From positions 992,001-1,056,000 of the forward strand of contig NZ_CP060587.1 in the NCBI RefSeq assembly GCF_014334735.1: a DNA stretch of 64,000 nt, read 5' to 3'. The notes under the pieces were generated by a model. The model saw only the letters and a list, made by a program, of their open reading frames with translations, did no database searches and had not been told where the DNA came from. Numbering within the stretch: position 1 is the first letter of the stretch; each line of letters begins with the position of its first letter. Below, piece by piece: positions 1-9,765 of the stretch. The position numbers and the translations under genes were made by a program. The DNA is from Aeromicrobium senzhongii (GTDB taxonomy: Bacteria > Actinomycetota > Actinomycetes > Propionibacteriales > Nocardioidaceae).

Positions 1-46
1 CCTTGACGTACGAACCGGACGTGGAGAGGGGGGAGTCGTCGGCCAT
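1..46 (-). CDS. N-terminus of an unidentified gene, cut by the window edge
   Basis: Reading leftward from an ATG at 46, fifteen codons stay open to the window edge and encode MADDSPLSTSGSYVK. On the same strand a TAGGGT box lies at 58-53, six nucleotides before the ATG, which is the leaderless-promoter arrangement seen at many genes in this window. The gene would be divergent from the leuA leader. Too little is visible to assign a family or function. Confidence 0.4.
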   Translation of the reverse strand, partial: MADDSPLSTSGSYVK

Positions 47-109
47 GCTTCGACCCTAGCCACCGAGCCCGGACCGCGCCCCGAACGCCGGTGATACGCT
101 GACGCCATC

Positions 110-181
110 ATGCGGATCGTGAATCTTCTCGAGTCGAGCCTGCTCCGCGGGCTCCTTCGTCGCCGCGCCGAGGTCCACTGA
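110..181 (+). CDS. leuA leader peptide (leucine-rich, 23 aa)
   Basis: A short ORF starts at ATG 110 and stops at TGA 179-181. Six of its 23 residues are leucine, arranged as three Leu-Leu pairs (codons at 125-130, 140-145 and 152-157), followed by an Arg-rich tail. Such leaders are known upstream of leuA in Actinobacteria: ribosome stalling at Leu codons when charged tRNA-Leu is scarce changes the folding of the downstream RNA. A TACGCT box at 95-100 would place transcription start close to the ATG. The ORF ends 83 nt before leuA and overlaps the first arm of a strong hairpin. The attenuation role is inferred from the Leu run and position. Confidence 0.75.
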   Translation: MRIVNLLESSLLRGLLRRRAEVH

Positions 182-220
182 AGGTCGGACCCCTCGGCGC
201 GGAGTTCGGCGTTTCCGACC
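163..220 (+). promoter_or_regulatory. Competing RNA stems of the leuA attenuator
   Basis: Nucleotides 163-173 pair with 192-202 as an 11-bp stem whose left arm lies in the last codons of the leader peptide. A second stem, 183-189 with 214-220 (GGTCGGA/TCCGACC), starts inside the loop of the first, so the two exclude each other or form a pseudoknot. A palindrome GCTCGACGTCGAGC at 231-244 follows, and its half GCTCGAC can also pair with GTCGAGC at 133-139 inside the Leu codons. The leuA ribosome site GAGGAAAG is just downstream. Regulation is inferred from these overlaps. Confidence 0.6.
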
Positions 221-225
221 GCTGA

Positions 226-1998
<1,773 letters not shown>

Positions 1999-2007
1999 GT
2001 CCCGACG

Positions 2008-2046
2008 GACCACCGGCCCGCCAGCAGCGCTGGCGGGCCGGTGGTC
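2008..2046. terminator. Bidirectional terminator between leuA and a lipoprotein gene
   Basis: A perfect 17-bp stem (2008-2024 with 2030-2046) and a 5-nt loop lie between two convergent genes. The stem is GC-rich with no long T-run, as usual for this GC content. Confidence 0.9.
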
Positions 2047-2061
2047 TGTCCACGGGGCAGG

Positions 2062-2772
2062 TCACTTGATGGTGCCGGTGCCCTCGCCCTCGATGCCCTT
2101 GTCGTGGATCAGCTCACCCTCGGCGTCCACCGGGACGACGCGCGCCTGGAAGGTGATCTTCGAGCCCGCCTGGTGGTGGAAGTTCTCGCCGTAGGAGTAC
2201 TGCTGGCCCGCGCCGAGGGTGTAGACGCCCGACTCCTGGAATCCGCCGGGCTTGATGGCGGCGCTGTTGATGCCCTGCGCCTCGTAGAGCGCGAAGTCGG
2301 TGATGCCGCCCATGCCCTGGGCGTACTGCCAGTCCTCGTAGCGCGGCGAGATGCTGACCAGGGACGCGCCCAGGTCGACGGCGTCGCCCTTGTTGGTGAC
2401 GACGTAGTTGACGAACACGATCGGGTCGCCCTTGGCGATCAGCGGCTTGTTCGTCTTGGGGTCGACCCACATGCCCTGCTTGGGCGCCGGCGCGGTGCCG
2501 ACCTGGTAGACGTCGACCGTGATGTCGCCGGCCTCGAAGCTCGAGATCTTGTCGCCCTTCGTGACCACCGGGTTCGCCCAGTCGGGCTGGTCGCCCGACG
2601 CGGCCTCGGCGTCGGCGGACGCGGAGGGCTCCTGGGACGGCGCCTCGGACGCGGCGGAGGTCGTCTCCTCCTTGGCGGGCTCGTCGTCGGAGCCGCCGCA
2701 GGCGCTCAGCGTGAGCAGTGCGGTGGTGGCGGCGGCGGCGAAGGCGGCCTTGATCGGTCGAGCGGTGTGCAC
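2062..2772 (-). CDS. Putative secreted lipoprotein
   Basis: A 236-residue protein with a lipoprotein signal peptide: positive N-terminus, hydrophobic Ala-rich segment, and lipobox LSAC with the lipidated Cys at 25. An acidic, Ser/Ala/Glu-rich linker (about 28-65) follows, then a beta-rich-looking extracytoplasmic domain with no enzymatic motif that I recognise. The GTG start follows GGGGGAAA. Function unknown; a surface-anchored binding or structural domain is likely. It is transcribed alone, converging on leuA across a shared terminator. Confidence 0.7.
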   Translation of the reverse strand: MHTARPIKAAFAAAATTALLTLSACGGSDDEPAKEETTSAASEAPSQEPSASADAEAASGDQPDWANPVVTKGDKISSFEAGDITVDVYQVGTAPAPKQGMWVDPKTNKPLIAKGDPIVFVNYVVTNKGDAVDLGASLVSISPRYEDWQYAQGMGGITDFALYEAQGINSAAIKPGGFQESGVYTLGAGQQYSYGENFHHQAGSKITFQARVVPVDAEGELIHDKGIEGEGTGTIK

Positions 2773-2889
2773 GGTATTTCCCCCTGTGAATGTTGGTGAC
2801 AGTGTGTCTCAAGTTACCCGTGGTGCACCGAAATTGCCTCCGTTTTGCTGTGGCGCACGCCACATCGAGGGCCGGGGGATGAGGGCCGG

Positions 2890-3777
2890 TCAGTCCAGCC
2901 GCAGTGCGTCGGTCACCGCGCGCAGCAGGGGGCGGTCGCGCTCGCCCGAGCGGACGACGGCGCGGATCTCACGGCCCAGGCGCCCGCCCGCGGGCACGGC
3001 GACGTGCAGGCCGGGCCGGTCGACGTCGATCGCCAGCCGCGGGAGCATCGTGACGCCCTGCCCGGCGGCGACGGCCTGCGACAGCAGCTGCAGGTCGTCG
3101 GTCTCCCAGCGCACCTGCGGCTCGAATCCCGCCTGACGGCAGGCATAGCGGACAGCCTGTCCGCACGCGGCCTCCGCGGGCGGCATGACCCAGCGCTCGT
3201 CCGCGAGGTCGGCCAGCGTGGTGCCCACCGCGAACGGCTCGCGGCCGATCAGCACGAGGGGCTCGCGGTGGACGGTGGTGGACGTGACTCGCGACGGGAG
3301 CGCCATGGGGGCGTGCTCGTAGACGTCGACGAGAGCCAGCTCGATGCGACCCTCGTGCAGGGCGGCCAGGCTGGACTGGGGCTCGGCCACCGTGACGGTC
3401 GTGTCGATGCCCGGGTGCTCGGTGCCGAGCCGGGCGAGCGCGGGCAGGATGAGGGCCTGCGCCGCCGAGGCGATGGTCCCGATGCGCACCCGGCCGACGA
3501 GCAGGTCGTCGAACCCGTCGATGTCGCCGCGCGCGGCCTCCAGCAGGCGGACCAGGGCACGGCCGCGCTCGGCCAGGACCTCGCCGGCGGCCGTCAGTGC
3601 CACGCCGCGGGGGAGTCGTTCGAGCAGGGGCACGCCGCACTCGCGCTCGAGGGTCGTGAGTTGCTGCGAGACCGCCGACGCGGTGATCGCGTTCGACCTC
3701 GCGGCACCGGCGATGGACCCGTGGTGGGCCACGTCGACCAGCAGCCGCAGGCGCGTCGGATCGGGCAGGTCCTTCAC
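2890..3777 (-). CDS. LysR-family transcriptional regulator, probably of lysine catabolism
   Basis: An N-terminal winged helix-turn-helix of LysR type (about residues 5-64, with SITASAVSQQL-like recognition region) is followed by a periplasmic-binding-protein-like effector domain. I place the start at GTG 3777 because AAGGAGG sits seven nucleotides upstream; upstream in-frame starts (3798, 3804) fall on the operator. It is divergent from the lysine dehydrogenase/semialdehyde dehydrogenase pair and shares a 75-bp region holding a perfect LysR box, so it most likely controls that operon. Control of lysine catabolism in particular is inferred from this neighbourhood. Confidence 0.85.
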   Translation of the reverse strand: MKDLPDPTRLRLLVDVAHHGSIAGAARSNAITASAVSQQLTTLERECGVPLLERLPRGVALTAAGEVLAERGRALVRLLEAARGDIDGFDDLLVGRVRIGTIASAAQALILPALARLGTEHPGIDTTVTVAEPQSSLAALHEGRIELALVDVYEHAPMALPSRVTSTTVHREPLVLIGREPFAVGTTLADLADERWVMPPAEAACGQAVRYACRQAGFEPQVRWETDDLQLLSQAVAAGQGVTMLPRLAIDVDRPGLHVAVPAGGRLGREIRAVVRSGERDRPLLRAVTDALRLD

Positions 3778-3795
3778 GACGAGACCTCCTTGAGG

Positions 3796-3812
3796 CATAA
3801 GCACAACTTATG
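3796..3812. promoter_or_regulatory. LysR-type operator CATAAG-N5-CTTATG
   Basis: A perfect inverted repeat with 6-bp arms and a 5-nt spacer contains the T-N11-A core (T3798, A3810) of LysR regulators. It lies 19 nt upstream of the regulator start and about 40 nt upstream of the divergent dehydrogenase gene, the usual place for the recognition site of an autoregulating LysR protein. Confidence 0.75.
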
Positions 3813-3852
3813 GTGGACAGTGTGCCCCATCAGGCAGGACGATGGAACCGTG

Positions 3853-4932
3853 ATGATCGAGAGCGTCGCCGTGTTCGGCCTGGGCAAGGTGGGGGAGCTG
3901 GTCGCGCACCTGCTCGCCCGCGCGGGTTTCGAGGTCGTGGGATTCGACTCCCGTGAGCGTGAGATCCCGTCGTTGCGGACCAGCGTGCTGGACGTGACCG
4001 ACGCGGACGCCCTGCGCGAGTCCCTCGGCCGGGTCGACGCGGTCGTGTCGTGCCTGCCGTACCACCTGAACATCGCCGTGGCCGAGGCCGCGCACGACAC
4101 CGGCGCGCACTACTTCGACCTCACCGAGGACGTCCCGACCACGAACCGCGTCATCGAGCTGGCGAAGGACCGGGCCGAGAGCGCCTTCGTGCCGCAGTGC
4201 GGACTGGCGCCCGGACTCATCGGGATCGTCGGCGCCAGTCTGGCGGCGACGTTCGACTCGATCCGCAGCATCGAGCTCAAGGTCGGCGCACTGCCGCAGA
4301 ACCCCACCGGGCTGCTGGGCTACTCCTTCAACTGGTCGGCCGAGGGCGTCGTCAACGAGTACCTCAACGACTGCGAGGTCGTGCGCGCCGGCGAACGGCG
4401 GATGGTCCCGGCCATGACCGAGACGGAGCGCGTCCTCATCGGTGGCATCGAGCTCGAGGCGGCGCTGACGTCCGGCGGCCTGGGCACGATGTGCCAGACC
4501 TACGAGGGCCGCGTCCAGCGCCTCGACTACAAGACGATGCGGTACCCGGGCCACTTCCGCCAGATGCAGTTCCTGTTCGAGGAGCTGAACCTGCGGGACG
4601 AGCGCGAGCTGGTGGGCCGGATCCTCGTCGACGCGAAGCCGCCCGTCAACGACGACGTCGTCTACCTGCACGCCGCCGTCGAGGGGGTCTGCGAGGGTCA
4701 GCCGTTCCGTCGCAACCACGTCCGCGCGTACCGGCCGATCGACATCGACGGCCAGACGTGGCGCGCGATCAGCTGGACCACCGCGGCCAGCGCGGTCGCC
4801 GTCGTCGAGCTCGTGGCGGGTGGCCGGCTCCCCGCGAGTGGCTTCGTCCGCCAGGAGGACATCTCGCTGGACGACCTGCTGGGCACACACTCCGGCCGAC
4901 TCTTCGAGACCCATGGAAAGGTCGATGCATGA
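3853..4932 (+). CDS. Saccharopine dehydrogenase-family protein, likely lysine 6-dehydrogenase
   Basis: 359 residues with an N-terminal Rossmann fold (GLGKVG at 9-14) and the saccharopine-dehydrogenase C-terminal fold. Bacterial lysine 6-dehydrogenases (about 360-390 aa) belong to this family and oxidise L-lysine to 2-aminoadipate 6-semialdehyde, which cyclises to piperideine-6-carboxylate. The next gene is an aldehyde dehydrogenase whose 4-nt overlap (ATGA) implies coupled translation and which would take that product to 2-aminoadipate. No lysine-ketoglutarate reductase domain is present, which argues against a saccharopine route. A GTG one codon upstream (3850) is an alternative start. The substrate is inferred from family and context. 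Confidence 0.75.
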   Translation: MIESVAVFGLGKVGELVAHLLARAGFEVVGFDSREREIPSLRTSVLDVTDADALRESLGRVDAVVSCLPYHLNIAVAEAAHDTGAHYFDLTEDVPTTNRVIELAKDRAESAFVPQCGLAPGLIGIVGASLAATFDSIRSIELKVGALPQNPTGLLGYSFNWSAEGVVNEYLNDCEVVRAGERRMVPAMTETERVLIGGIELEAALTSGGLGTMCQTYEGRVQRLDYKTMRYPGHFRQMQFLFEELNLRDERELVGRILVDAKPPVNDDVVYLHAAVEGVCEGQPFRRNHVRAYRPIDIDGQTWRAISWTTAASAVAVVELVAGGRLPASGFVRQEDISLDDLLGTHSGRLFETHGKVDA

Positions 4933-6431
4933 GCATCACTGAGCACGTCACCGAGATCTTCGAGCGGATCGGCGCCCCGGTCGGGTTCAGCGGCGACGGC
5001 GAGATCGTCTGCTGCACGCCGATCGACGGCTCCGAGCTGGGCCGGCTGACCGCTGACACCGCCGCCTCCGTCGCCGACAAGGTGGGGGCGGCGCAGGCCG
5101 CCTTCGAGCAGTGGCGCACCGTGCCCGCGCCGGCGCGCGGCGCGTTCGTCCGCGAGCTGGGTGAGCTGCTGCGTGAGCACAAGGACGATCTCGGCGCCCT
5201 CGTCACGATCGAGGCGGGCAAGATCGTCTCGGAGGGCCAGGGCGAGGTCCAGGAGATGATCGACATCTGCGACCTCGCGGTCGGACTGTCGCGCCAGCTG
5301 CACGGTCTCACGATCGCCAGCGAGCGTCCCGGCCACCGCATGATGGAGCAGTGGCACCCGCTGGGGGTCGTGGGTGTCATCAGCGCGTTCAACTTCCCGG
5401 TCGCCGTGTGGTCGTGGAACGCCGCGCTGGCGTTCGTGTGCGGCGACAGCGTCGTGTGGAAGCCGTCCGAGAAGACGGTGCTGACGGCTCTCGCGTGCCA
5501 GGCGATCGCCGCCGAGGCCGCACGCCGCACGGGCGCGCCCGAGGACCTGCTCCAGGTCGTCGTGGGTGCCCGTGAGGTCGGCGAGGCCCTGGTCGACGAC
5601 CCGCGCGTGCCGCTCGTCTCGGCGACCGGATCGACCCGCATGGGCAAGGAGGTCGCGCCGCGCGTCGCCGCCCGACTCGGCCGGACCCTGCTCGAGCTCG
5701 GTGGCAACAACGCGGCCATCATCGCGCCCAGCGCCGACCTGGACCTGGCCGTCCGCGGCATCGTGTTCTCCGCCGTCGGCACCGCCGGACAGCGCTGCAC
5801 GTCGTTGCGCCGCGTCATCGTCCACGAGTCGATCAAGGACGACCTCGTCGCCCGCCTCGTGGCGGCCTACGAGACGCTGCCGATCGGCTCGCCCCTGGAC
5901 GGCGGCACGCTCGTGGGCCCGCTGATCGACGCCTCCGCGGCGTCGGGCTTCGAGAAGGCGATCGACCAGGCCCGTTCGGACGGCGGCACGGTCCTGACCG
6001 GTGGCACGCAGGCCGACGGGGTCGAGGGCGGCCACTACGTGCACCCGGCGATCGTCGACATGCCCGCCCAGACCGACATCGTCAAGGCCGAGACCTTCGC
6101 GCCCGTGCTGTACGTGCTGACCTACCGCGACCTCGACGAGGCCATCGCGCTGCACAACGGCGTCTCCCAGGGCCTGTCCAGCGCGATCTTCACGATGGAC
6201 GTCCGCGAGGCCGAGCTGTTCGTCTCGGCGACCGGCTCGGACTGTGGCATCGCCAACGTCAACATCGGCACCTCGGGTGCTGAGATCGGCGGCGCCTTCG
6301 GTGGCGAGAAGGAGACCGGCGGCGGGCGCGAGTCCGGATCGGACGCGTGGCGCAACTACATGCGCCGGGCGACCAACACGATCAACTACTCGACCGAGCT
6401 GCCGCTGGCCCAGGGCGTCGACTTCGGCTGA
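4929..6431 (+). CDS. Aldehyde dehydrogenase, likely 2-aminoadipate-semialdehyde/piperideine-6-carboxylate dehydrogenase
   Basis: A full-length 500-residue NAD(P)-dependent aldehyde dehydrogenase. The catalytic Cys is C290 in GQRCTSL and the general base E256 in LELGGN. The sequence resembles the ALDH7/antiquitin group, whose members oxidise 2-aminoadipate semialdehyde, and it lacks a signal peptide. The start ATG overlaps the stop of the lysine dehydrogenase-like gene, so the two enzymes probably act in sequence in lysine breakdown. The family is certain; the exact aldehyde is inferred. Confidence 0.85.
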   Translation: MSITEHVTEIFERIGAPVGFSGDGEIVCCTPIDGSELGRLTADTAASVADKVGAAQAAFEQWRTVPAPARGAFVRELGELLREHKDDLGALVTIEAGKIVSEGQGEVQEMIDICDLAVGLSRQLHGLTIASERPGHRMMEQWHPLGVVGVISAFNFPVAVWSWNAALAFVCGDSVVWKPSEKTVLTALACQAIAAEAARRTGAPEDLLQVVVGAREVGEALVDDPRVPLVSATGSTRMGKEVAPRVAARLGRTLLELGGNNAAIIAPSADLDLAVRGIVFSAVGTAGQRCTSLRRVIVHESIKDDLVARLVAAYETLPIGSPLDGGTLVGPLIDASAASGFEKAIDQARSDGGTVLTGGTQADGVEGGHYVHPAIVDMPAQTDIVKAETFAPVLYVLTYRDLDEAIALHNGVSQGLSSAIFTMDVREAELFVSATGSDCGIANVNIGTSGAEIGGAFGGEKETGGGRESGSDAWRNYMRRATNTINYSTELPLAQGVDFG

Positions 6432-6441
6432 CCCCGGCGGG

Positions 6442-6466
6442 GTGCCGTCCCGAGAAGGGACGGTGC
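6442..6466 (+). terminator. Terminator of the lysine-catabolism operon
   Basis: A hairpin with an 8-10 bp stem (GCCGTCCC at 6444-6451 with GGGACGGT at 6457-6464) and loop GAGAA lies 11 nt after the dehydrogenase stop and just before the recO promoter box. Confidence 0.6.
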
Positions 6467-6473
6467 GCTGGGG

Positions 6474-6479
6474 CAGAAT
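6474..6479 (+). promoter_or_regulatory. -10 box of a leaderless recO promoter
   Basis: CAGAAT ends six nucleotides before the recO GTG, placing the transcription start at or next to the start codon. No ribosome-binding site is visible. Confidence 0.45.
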
Positions 6480-6485
6480 GGGACG

Positions 6486-7214
6486 GTGGGCACCTATCGC
6501 GACACCGGTGTCGTCCTGCGCACCCAGAAGCTGGGCGAGGCCGACCGCATCGTCACGATGCTCACGCGCGGCCGCGGGGTCGTCCGGGCCGTGGGCCGGG
6601 GCGTCCGCAAGACGTCCAGTCGCTTCGGTGGCCGGCTCGAGCCCTTCATGCACGTCGACGTCCAGTTCGTCGAGGGACGCACGCTCGACATCGTGGCCCA
6701 GGTCGTCACGATCGATCCCTTCGCCTCCCATCTCGGCGAGGACTACGGCGCCTACACCGCCGGCACCGCCATGCTCGAGACGGCCGAGCGGCTCGTGTCC
6801 GACACGGCCGAGCCGTCGGTGCCCCAGTACCAGCTGCTCGTCGGCGCCCTGCGCGCCCTGACCGAGCACCGCCAGCCCCCGGGCGTCCTGCTGGACTCCT
6901 TCCAGCTGCGCTCGCTGGCGATCGCCGGCTACGCCCCCTCGTTCGACGGGTGCGCCCGGTGCGGGCTGGAGGGGCCGCACCGCCACTTCCACGCCGGCTC
7001 GGGCGGGATGCTGTGCGACGCCTGCCGCGTGCCCGGTTCCTCCGTCCCGGCGGCCACGACGGTCGCCCTGCTGGCGGCCCTGCTCGTGGGTGACTGGAAC
7101 TCGGTCGCCCTGGCCGACGACCGCACCCGGCGCGAGGCCGGCAGCATCGTCGCCAACTACCTGTCCTGGCACCTCGAGCGCGGACTGCGCTCCCTGGCTC
7201 ACGTGGATCGCTGA
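6486..7214 (+). CDS. recO: DNA repair protein RecO
   Basis: RecO binds single-stranded DNA and, with RecR, loads RecA in the RecF recombination pathway. The 242-residue protein has the N-terminal OB fold (about 1-80, opening with a [21 protein letters not shown] sequence) and a C-terminal helical domain with a zinc site C156-x2-C159 and C177-x2-C180. The GTG start fits a leaderless mRNA. Its stop overlaps the start of uppS (TGATG), a gene order common in Actinobacteria. Confidence 0.95.
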   Translation: MGTYRDTGVVLRTQKLGEADRIVTMLTRGRGVVRAVGRGVRKTSSRFGGRLEPFMHVDVQFVEGRTLDIVAQVVTIDPFASHLGEDYGAYTAGTAMLETAERLVSDTAEPSVPQYQLLVGALRALTEHRQPPGVLLDSFQLRSLAIAGYAPSFDGCARCGLEGPHRHFHAGSGGMLCDACRVPGSSVPAATTVALLAALLVGDWNSVALADDRTRREAGSIVANYLSWHLERGLRSLAHVDR

Positions 7215-7969
7215 TGCCCCGACCCCCCACACCGCACCCCTCGGGTGCCACCGCCCCGCGCCTCGCCCCCGAGCAGGTGCCCCAGCACGTCGCGATCGTC
7301 ATGGACGGCAACGGCCGGTGGGCCAAGGAGCGCTGCCTGCCGCGCACCGAGGGCCACAAGGCCGGCGAGGCAGCGCTGTTCGACGTCGTCGAAGGCGCCA
7401 TCGAGGTGGGCGTCAAGGCCGTCAGTGCCTACGCCTTCAGCACCGAGAACTGGAAGCGCTCGCCCGAAGAGGTGAAGTTCCTCATGGGCTTCAACCGCGA
7501 CGTCATCCGCCGGCGCCGCGACGAGATGCACGAGCTCGGCGTCCGCGTCCGCTGGGCGGGCCGCCGGCCGCGACTGTGGCGCAGCGTCATCCGCGAGCTC
7601 GAGGCCGCCGAGGAGCTGACGAAGGACAACACCGTCTGCACCCTGACGATGTGCGTCAACTACGGCGGCCGCGCCGAGATCGCGGACGCGGCGGCCGCCC
7701 TGGCGCGCGACGTGAAGGCCGGCCGCGTCAACCCCGACAAGATCACCGAGGCCACGTTCGCGCGGTACCTCGACGAGCCGTGGATGCCCGACGTCGACCT
7801 GTTCTGGCGCACCTCGGGTGAGCAGCGCACGAGCAACTTCCTGCCGTGGCAGTCGGCCTACGCCGAGCTCGTCTTCAGCGACATCGCCTGGCCCGACGTC
7901 GACCGGCGTGCCCTGTGGGCGGCCGTCGAGGAGTACGCCACCCGCCAGCGGCGCTACGGCTCGGCCTGA
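7214..7969 (+). CDS. uppS: cis-Prenyltransferase (undecaprenyl/decaprenyl diphosphate synthase family)
   Basis: Builds the Z-polyprenyl diphosphate lipid carrier for cell-wall synthesis from isopentenyl diphosphate and an allylic primer. The 251-residue protein has the catalytic motif MDGNGRWA (Asp31), the FSTENW motif at 75-80 and the C-terminal [17 protein letters not shown] region. An N-terminal extension rich in Pro (about 1-22) is typical of actinobacterial members. Translation is coupled to recO. Chain length cannot be told from sequence alone. Confidence 0.93.
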   Translation: MPRPPTPHPSGATAPRLAPEQVPQHVAIVMDGNGRWAKERCLPRTEGHKAGEAALFDVVEGAIEVGVKAVSAYAFSTENWKRSPEEVKFLMGFNRDVIRRRRDEMHELGVRVRWAGRRPRLWRSVIRELEAAEELTKDNTVCTLTMCVNYGGRAEIADAAAALARDVKAGRVNPDKITEATFARYLDEPWMPDVDLFWRTSGEQRTSNFLPWQSAYAELVFSDIAWPDVDRRALWAAVEEYATRQRRYGSA

Positions 7970-8051
7970 GCCGACATCGTCCAGCGGGTCCCGGTTGATC
8001 GGGTCTCGAGTGGGTACCTCCGGTCGTGCTGACGCAGACGGAGGGACACAC

Positions 8052-8921
8052 ATGTTCGACGCACTGGTGATCGGCGGGGGACCGGCCGGCCTGCAGGCTG
8101 CCCTGACCCTGGGGCGCATGCGCCGCAGCGTGGTGCTGATCGACTCGGGGCGGTACCGCAACGGTGCGGTCGAGTACGCCCACAACTTCGTGACCCACGA
8201 CGGTCGTGCCCCCGACGAGTTGCGCCGGCTCGCTCGCGAGGACCTCGCCAAGTACACGACGGTCGAGCTGCGCGAGGGGACCGTGGCCACACTCCGAGAG
8301 ACCGACGACGGGTTGGTCGCCGAGTCCGACGCGGGGTCCATCGAGGCGCGCACGGTCGTCCTCGCGACCGGGATGAGCGACGAGCTGCCCGACGTCCCGG
8401 GCCTGGCCGAGGCCTGGGGCGCGGAGGTCGCGAGCTGCCCGTTCTGCCACGGCCACGAGTACGCGGACCGCCCGATCGGGATCCTGGGCGACGGGCCGCA
8501 CGTTGATCAGCTGGCGGCGATGCTCGCTCCCATCGGCTCGGAGGTCATCACCTTCGGGCACGACGACCTCGCCAAGGTCGAGCAGACCGAGAAAGGGCTG
8601 CTCGCCCACCGCGCCGACGGTGACGCGGTCGAGCTGGCAGGACTCTTCCTGCACCCCAGCACGTCGCAGGCCGCTCCTTTCGCCGACCAGCTGGGGCTGG
8701 ACATCCTGCCCTCGGGCTGTGTCCGGGTCGACGTGCTGAACCGGACGAGCCACCCCCGGGTGTTCGCCGCCGGCGACCTCGCCCACGTCGAGGAACTGCC
8801 CGTGCCGATGCCCTCGATTCTCGCCGCCGCGGCAGCGGGCCAGGCCGCCGGAGCGAGCGCGGTGCGGTACCTCGCCGATCCGGGTGCCGAGACCGAGTCG
8901 AACCCGTTCACCGGCGACTGA
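8052..8921 (+). CDS. Thioredoxin reductase-like FAD/NAD(P)-binding oxidoreductase
   Basis: 289 residues with an FAD-binding GGGPAG at 8-13, a redox-type CPFC at 129-132 and the FAD-domain motif AAGDLAH near the C-terminus: the organisation of the thioredoxin reductase fold at about its usual length. Unlike TrxB, the dithiol is CPFC rather than CATC, and the NAD(P) motif reads GDGPHV rather than GxGxxA, so it is probably not a housekeeping thioredoxin reductase. Such proteins oxidise or reduce small-molecule dithiols in secondary metabolism and stress. The ATG follows GGAGGGACACAC. It is a single gene after uppS; the substrate is unknown. Confidence 0.75.
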   Translation: MFDALVIGGGPAGLQAALTLGRMRRSVVLIDSGRYRNGAVEYAHNFVTHDGRAPDELRRLAREDLAKYTTVELREGTVATLRETDDGLVAESDAGSIEARTVVLATGMSDELPDVPGLAEAWGAEVASCPFCHGHEYADRPIGILGDGPHVDQLAAMLAPIGSEVITFGHDDLAKVEQTEKGLLAHRADGDAVELAGLFLHPSTSQAAPFADQLGLDILPSGCVRVDVLNRTSHPRVFAAGDLAHVEELPVPMPSILAAAAAGQAAGASAVRYLADPGAETESNPFTGD

Positions 8922-8972
8922 CGCTTCCTGACGGTCGAGGCGGTCGCGTCGGGCGGTGCCGCCGACGCTCGG

Positions 8973-8978
8973 TAGTGT
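8973..8978 (+). promoter_or_regulatory. -10 box of a leaderless promoter for the FAH-gltX operon
   Basis: TAGTGT ends seven nucleotides before the ATG at 8986. The intervening GGAGG is too close to the ATG to be a standard ribosome site, so leaderless initiation is likely. Confidence 0.5.
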
Positions 8979-8985
8979 GGAGGCC

Positions 8986-9765
8986 ATGCGCGTGGCCCGA
9001 TTCGCCGGCGACGACGACCCCCGTTACGGGGTCGTCGGAACCGATGGCGACACACCGATCATCGCTCCTCTCAAGGGAGACCCCCTCTACGCTCCACTGG
9101 AGCTGACCGGCGAGAAGCTGCCGTTGGAGGACGTGCGCCTGCTGGCGCCCGTCATCCCGCGCAGCAAGGTCGTCTGCGTCGGCAAGAACTACGTGGCGCA
9201 CGCCGCCGAGATGGGTGGTGAGGTGCCGCAGGAGCCGCTGATCTTCCTCAAGCCCAACACCTCCGTCATCGGCCCCGGCGAGCCGATCTTCTACCCCAAG
9301 CAGACGCAGGACCTGCACTTCGAGGGCGAGCTGGCCATCGTGATCGGCCGGATCTGCCGCAACCTCAACGCCGAGGACGCCCCCAAGGTGATCTACGGCT
9401 ACACGGTCGCCAACGACGTGACGGCCCGTGACCTGCAGTCCAAGGACGGGCAGTGGGCCCGCGCCAAGGGCTTCGACACCTTCTGCCCGTTGGGCCCGTG
9501 GATCGAGACCGACTTCGACCCGTCGAACGTGCGCGTGCGCACGGCCCTCAACGGCGAGACCAAGCAGGACGGGAACACGTCGGACATGGTCTTCGACGTT
9601 CCCTCGATCCTGCAGTACGTGACCAGCTTCATGACCCTGTTGCCCGGCGACGTCATCCTCACCGGAACCCCCGAGGGAGTCGGCCCCATGCAGGCCGGCG
9701 ACCACGTGGCCGTGACGATCGACGGCCTGGGCACCCTGACCAACCCGGTGGTGGCCGATGACTGA
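8986..9765 (+). CDS. Fumarylacetoacetate hydrolase-family protein
   Basis: 259 residues of the FAH fold. The metal-binding residues are visible as E113 and E115 in HFEGELAIV and D144 in the [11 protein letters not shown] segment, with the GTPEGVG motif near the end. This family includes acylpyruvases and 2-hydroxyhepta-2,4-diene-1,7-dioate isomerases that cleave or isomerise 2-oxo acids; housekeeping members remove oxaloacetate or acylpyruvates. The 8-nt overlap with gltX is a conserved actinobacterial arrangement and suggests a general metabolic role. The substrate is not deducible. Confidence 0.85.
   Translation: MRVARFAGDDDPRYGVVGTDGDTPIIAPLKGDPLYAPLELTGEKLPLEDVRLLAPVIPRSKVVCVGKNYVAHAAEMGGEVPQEPLIFLKPNTSVIGPGEPIFYPKQTQDLHFEGELAIVIGRICRNLNAEDAPKVIYGYTVANDVTARDLQSKDGQWARAKGFDTFCPLGPWIETDFDPSNVRVRTALNGETKQDGNTSDMVFDVPSILQYVTSFMTLLPGDVILTGTPEGVGPMQAGDHVAVTIDGLGTLTNPVVADD

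Noticed and set aside
2849-2864. Palindrome TGTGGCG-CA-CGCCACA downstream of the LysR gene as a terminator or CRP site
   Set aside because: The loop is too short for a good terminator, no T-run follows on the minus strand, and it lacks the TGTGA core of CRP sites.
4698-7232. An 844-codon minus-strand open frame opposite the aldehyde dehydrogenase and recO
   Set aside because: It covers two clear plus-strand genes and their intergenic terminator. Its composition (Arg, Asp, Gly and Val repeats) is that of a reverse frame.
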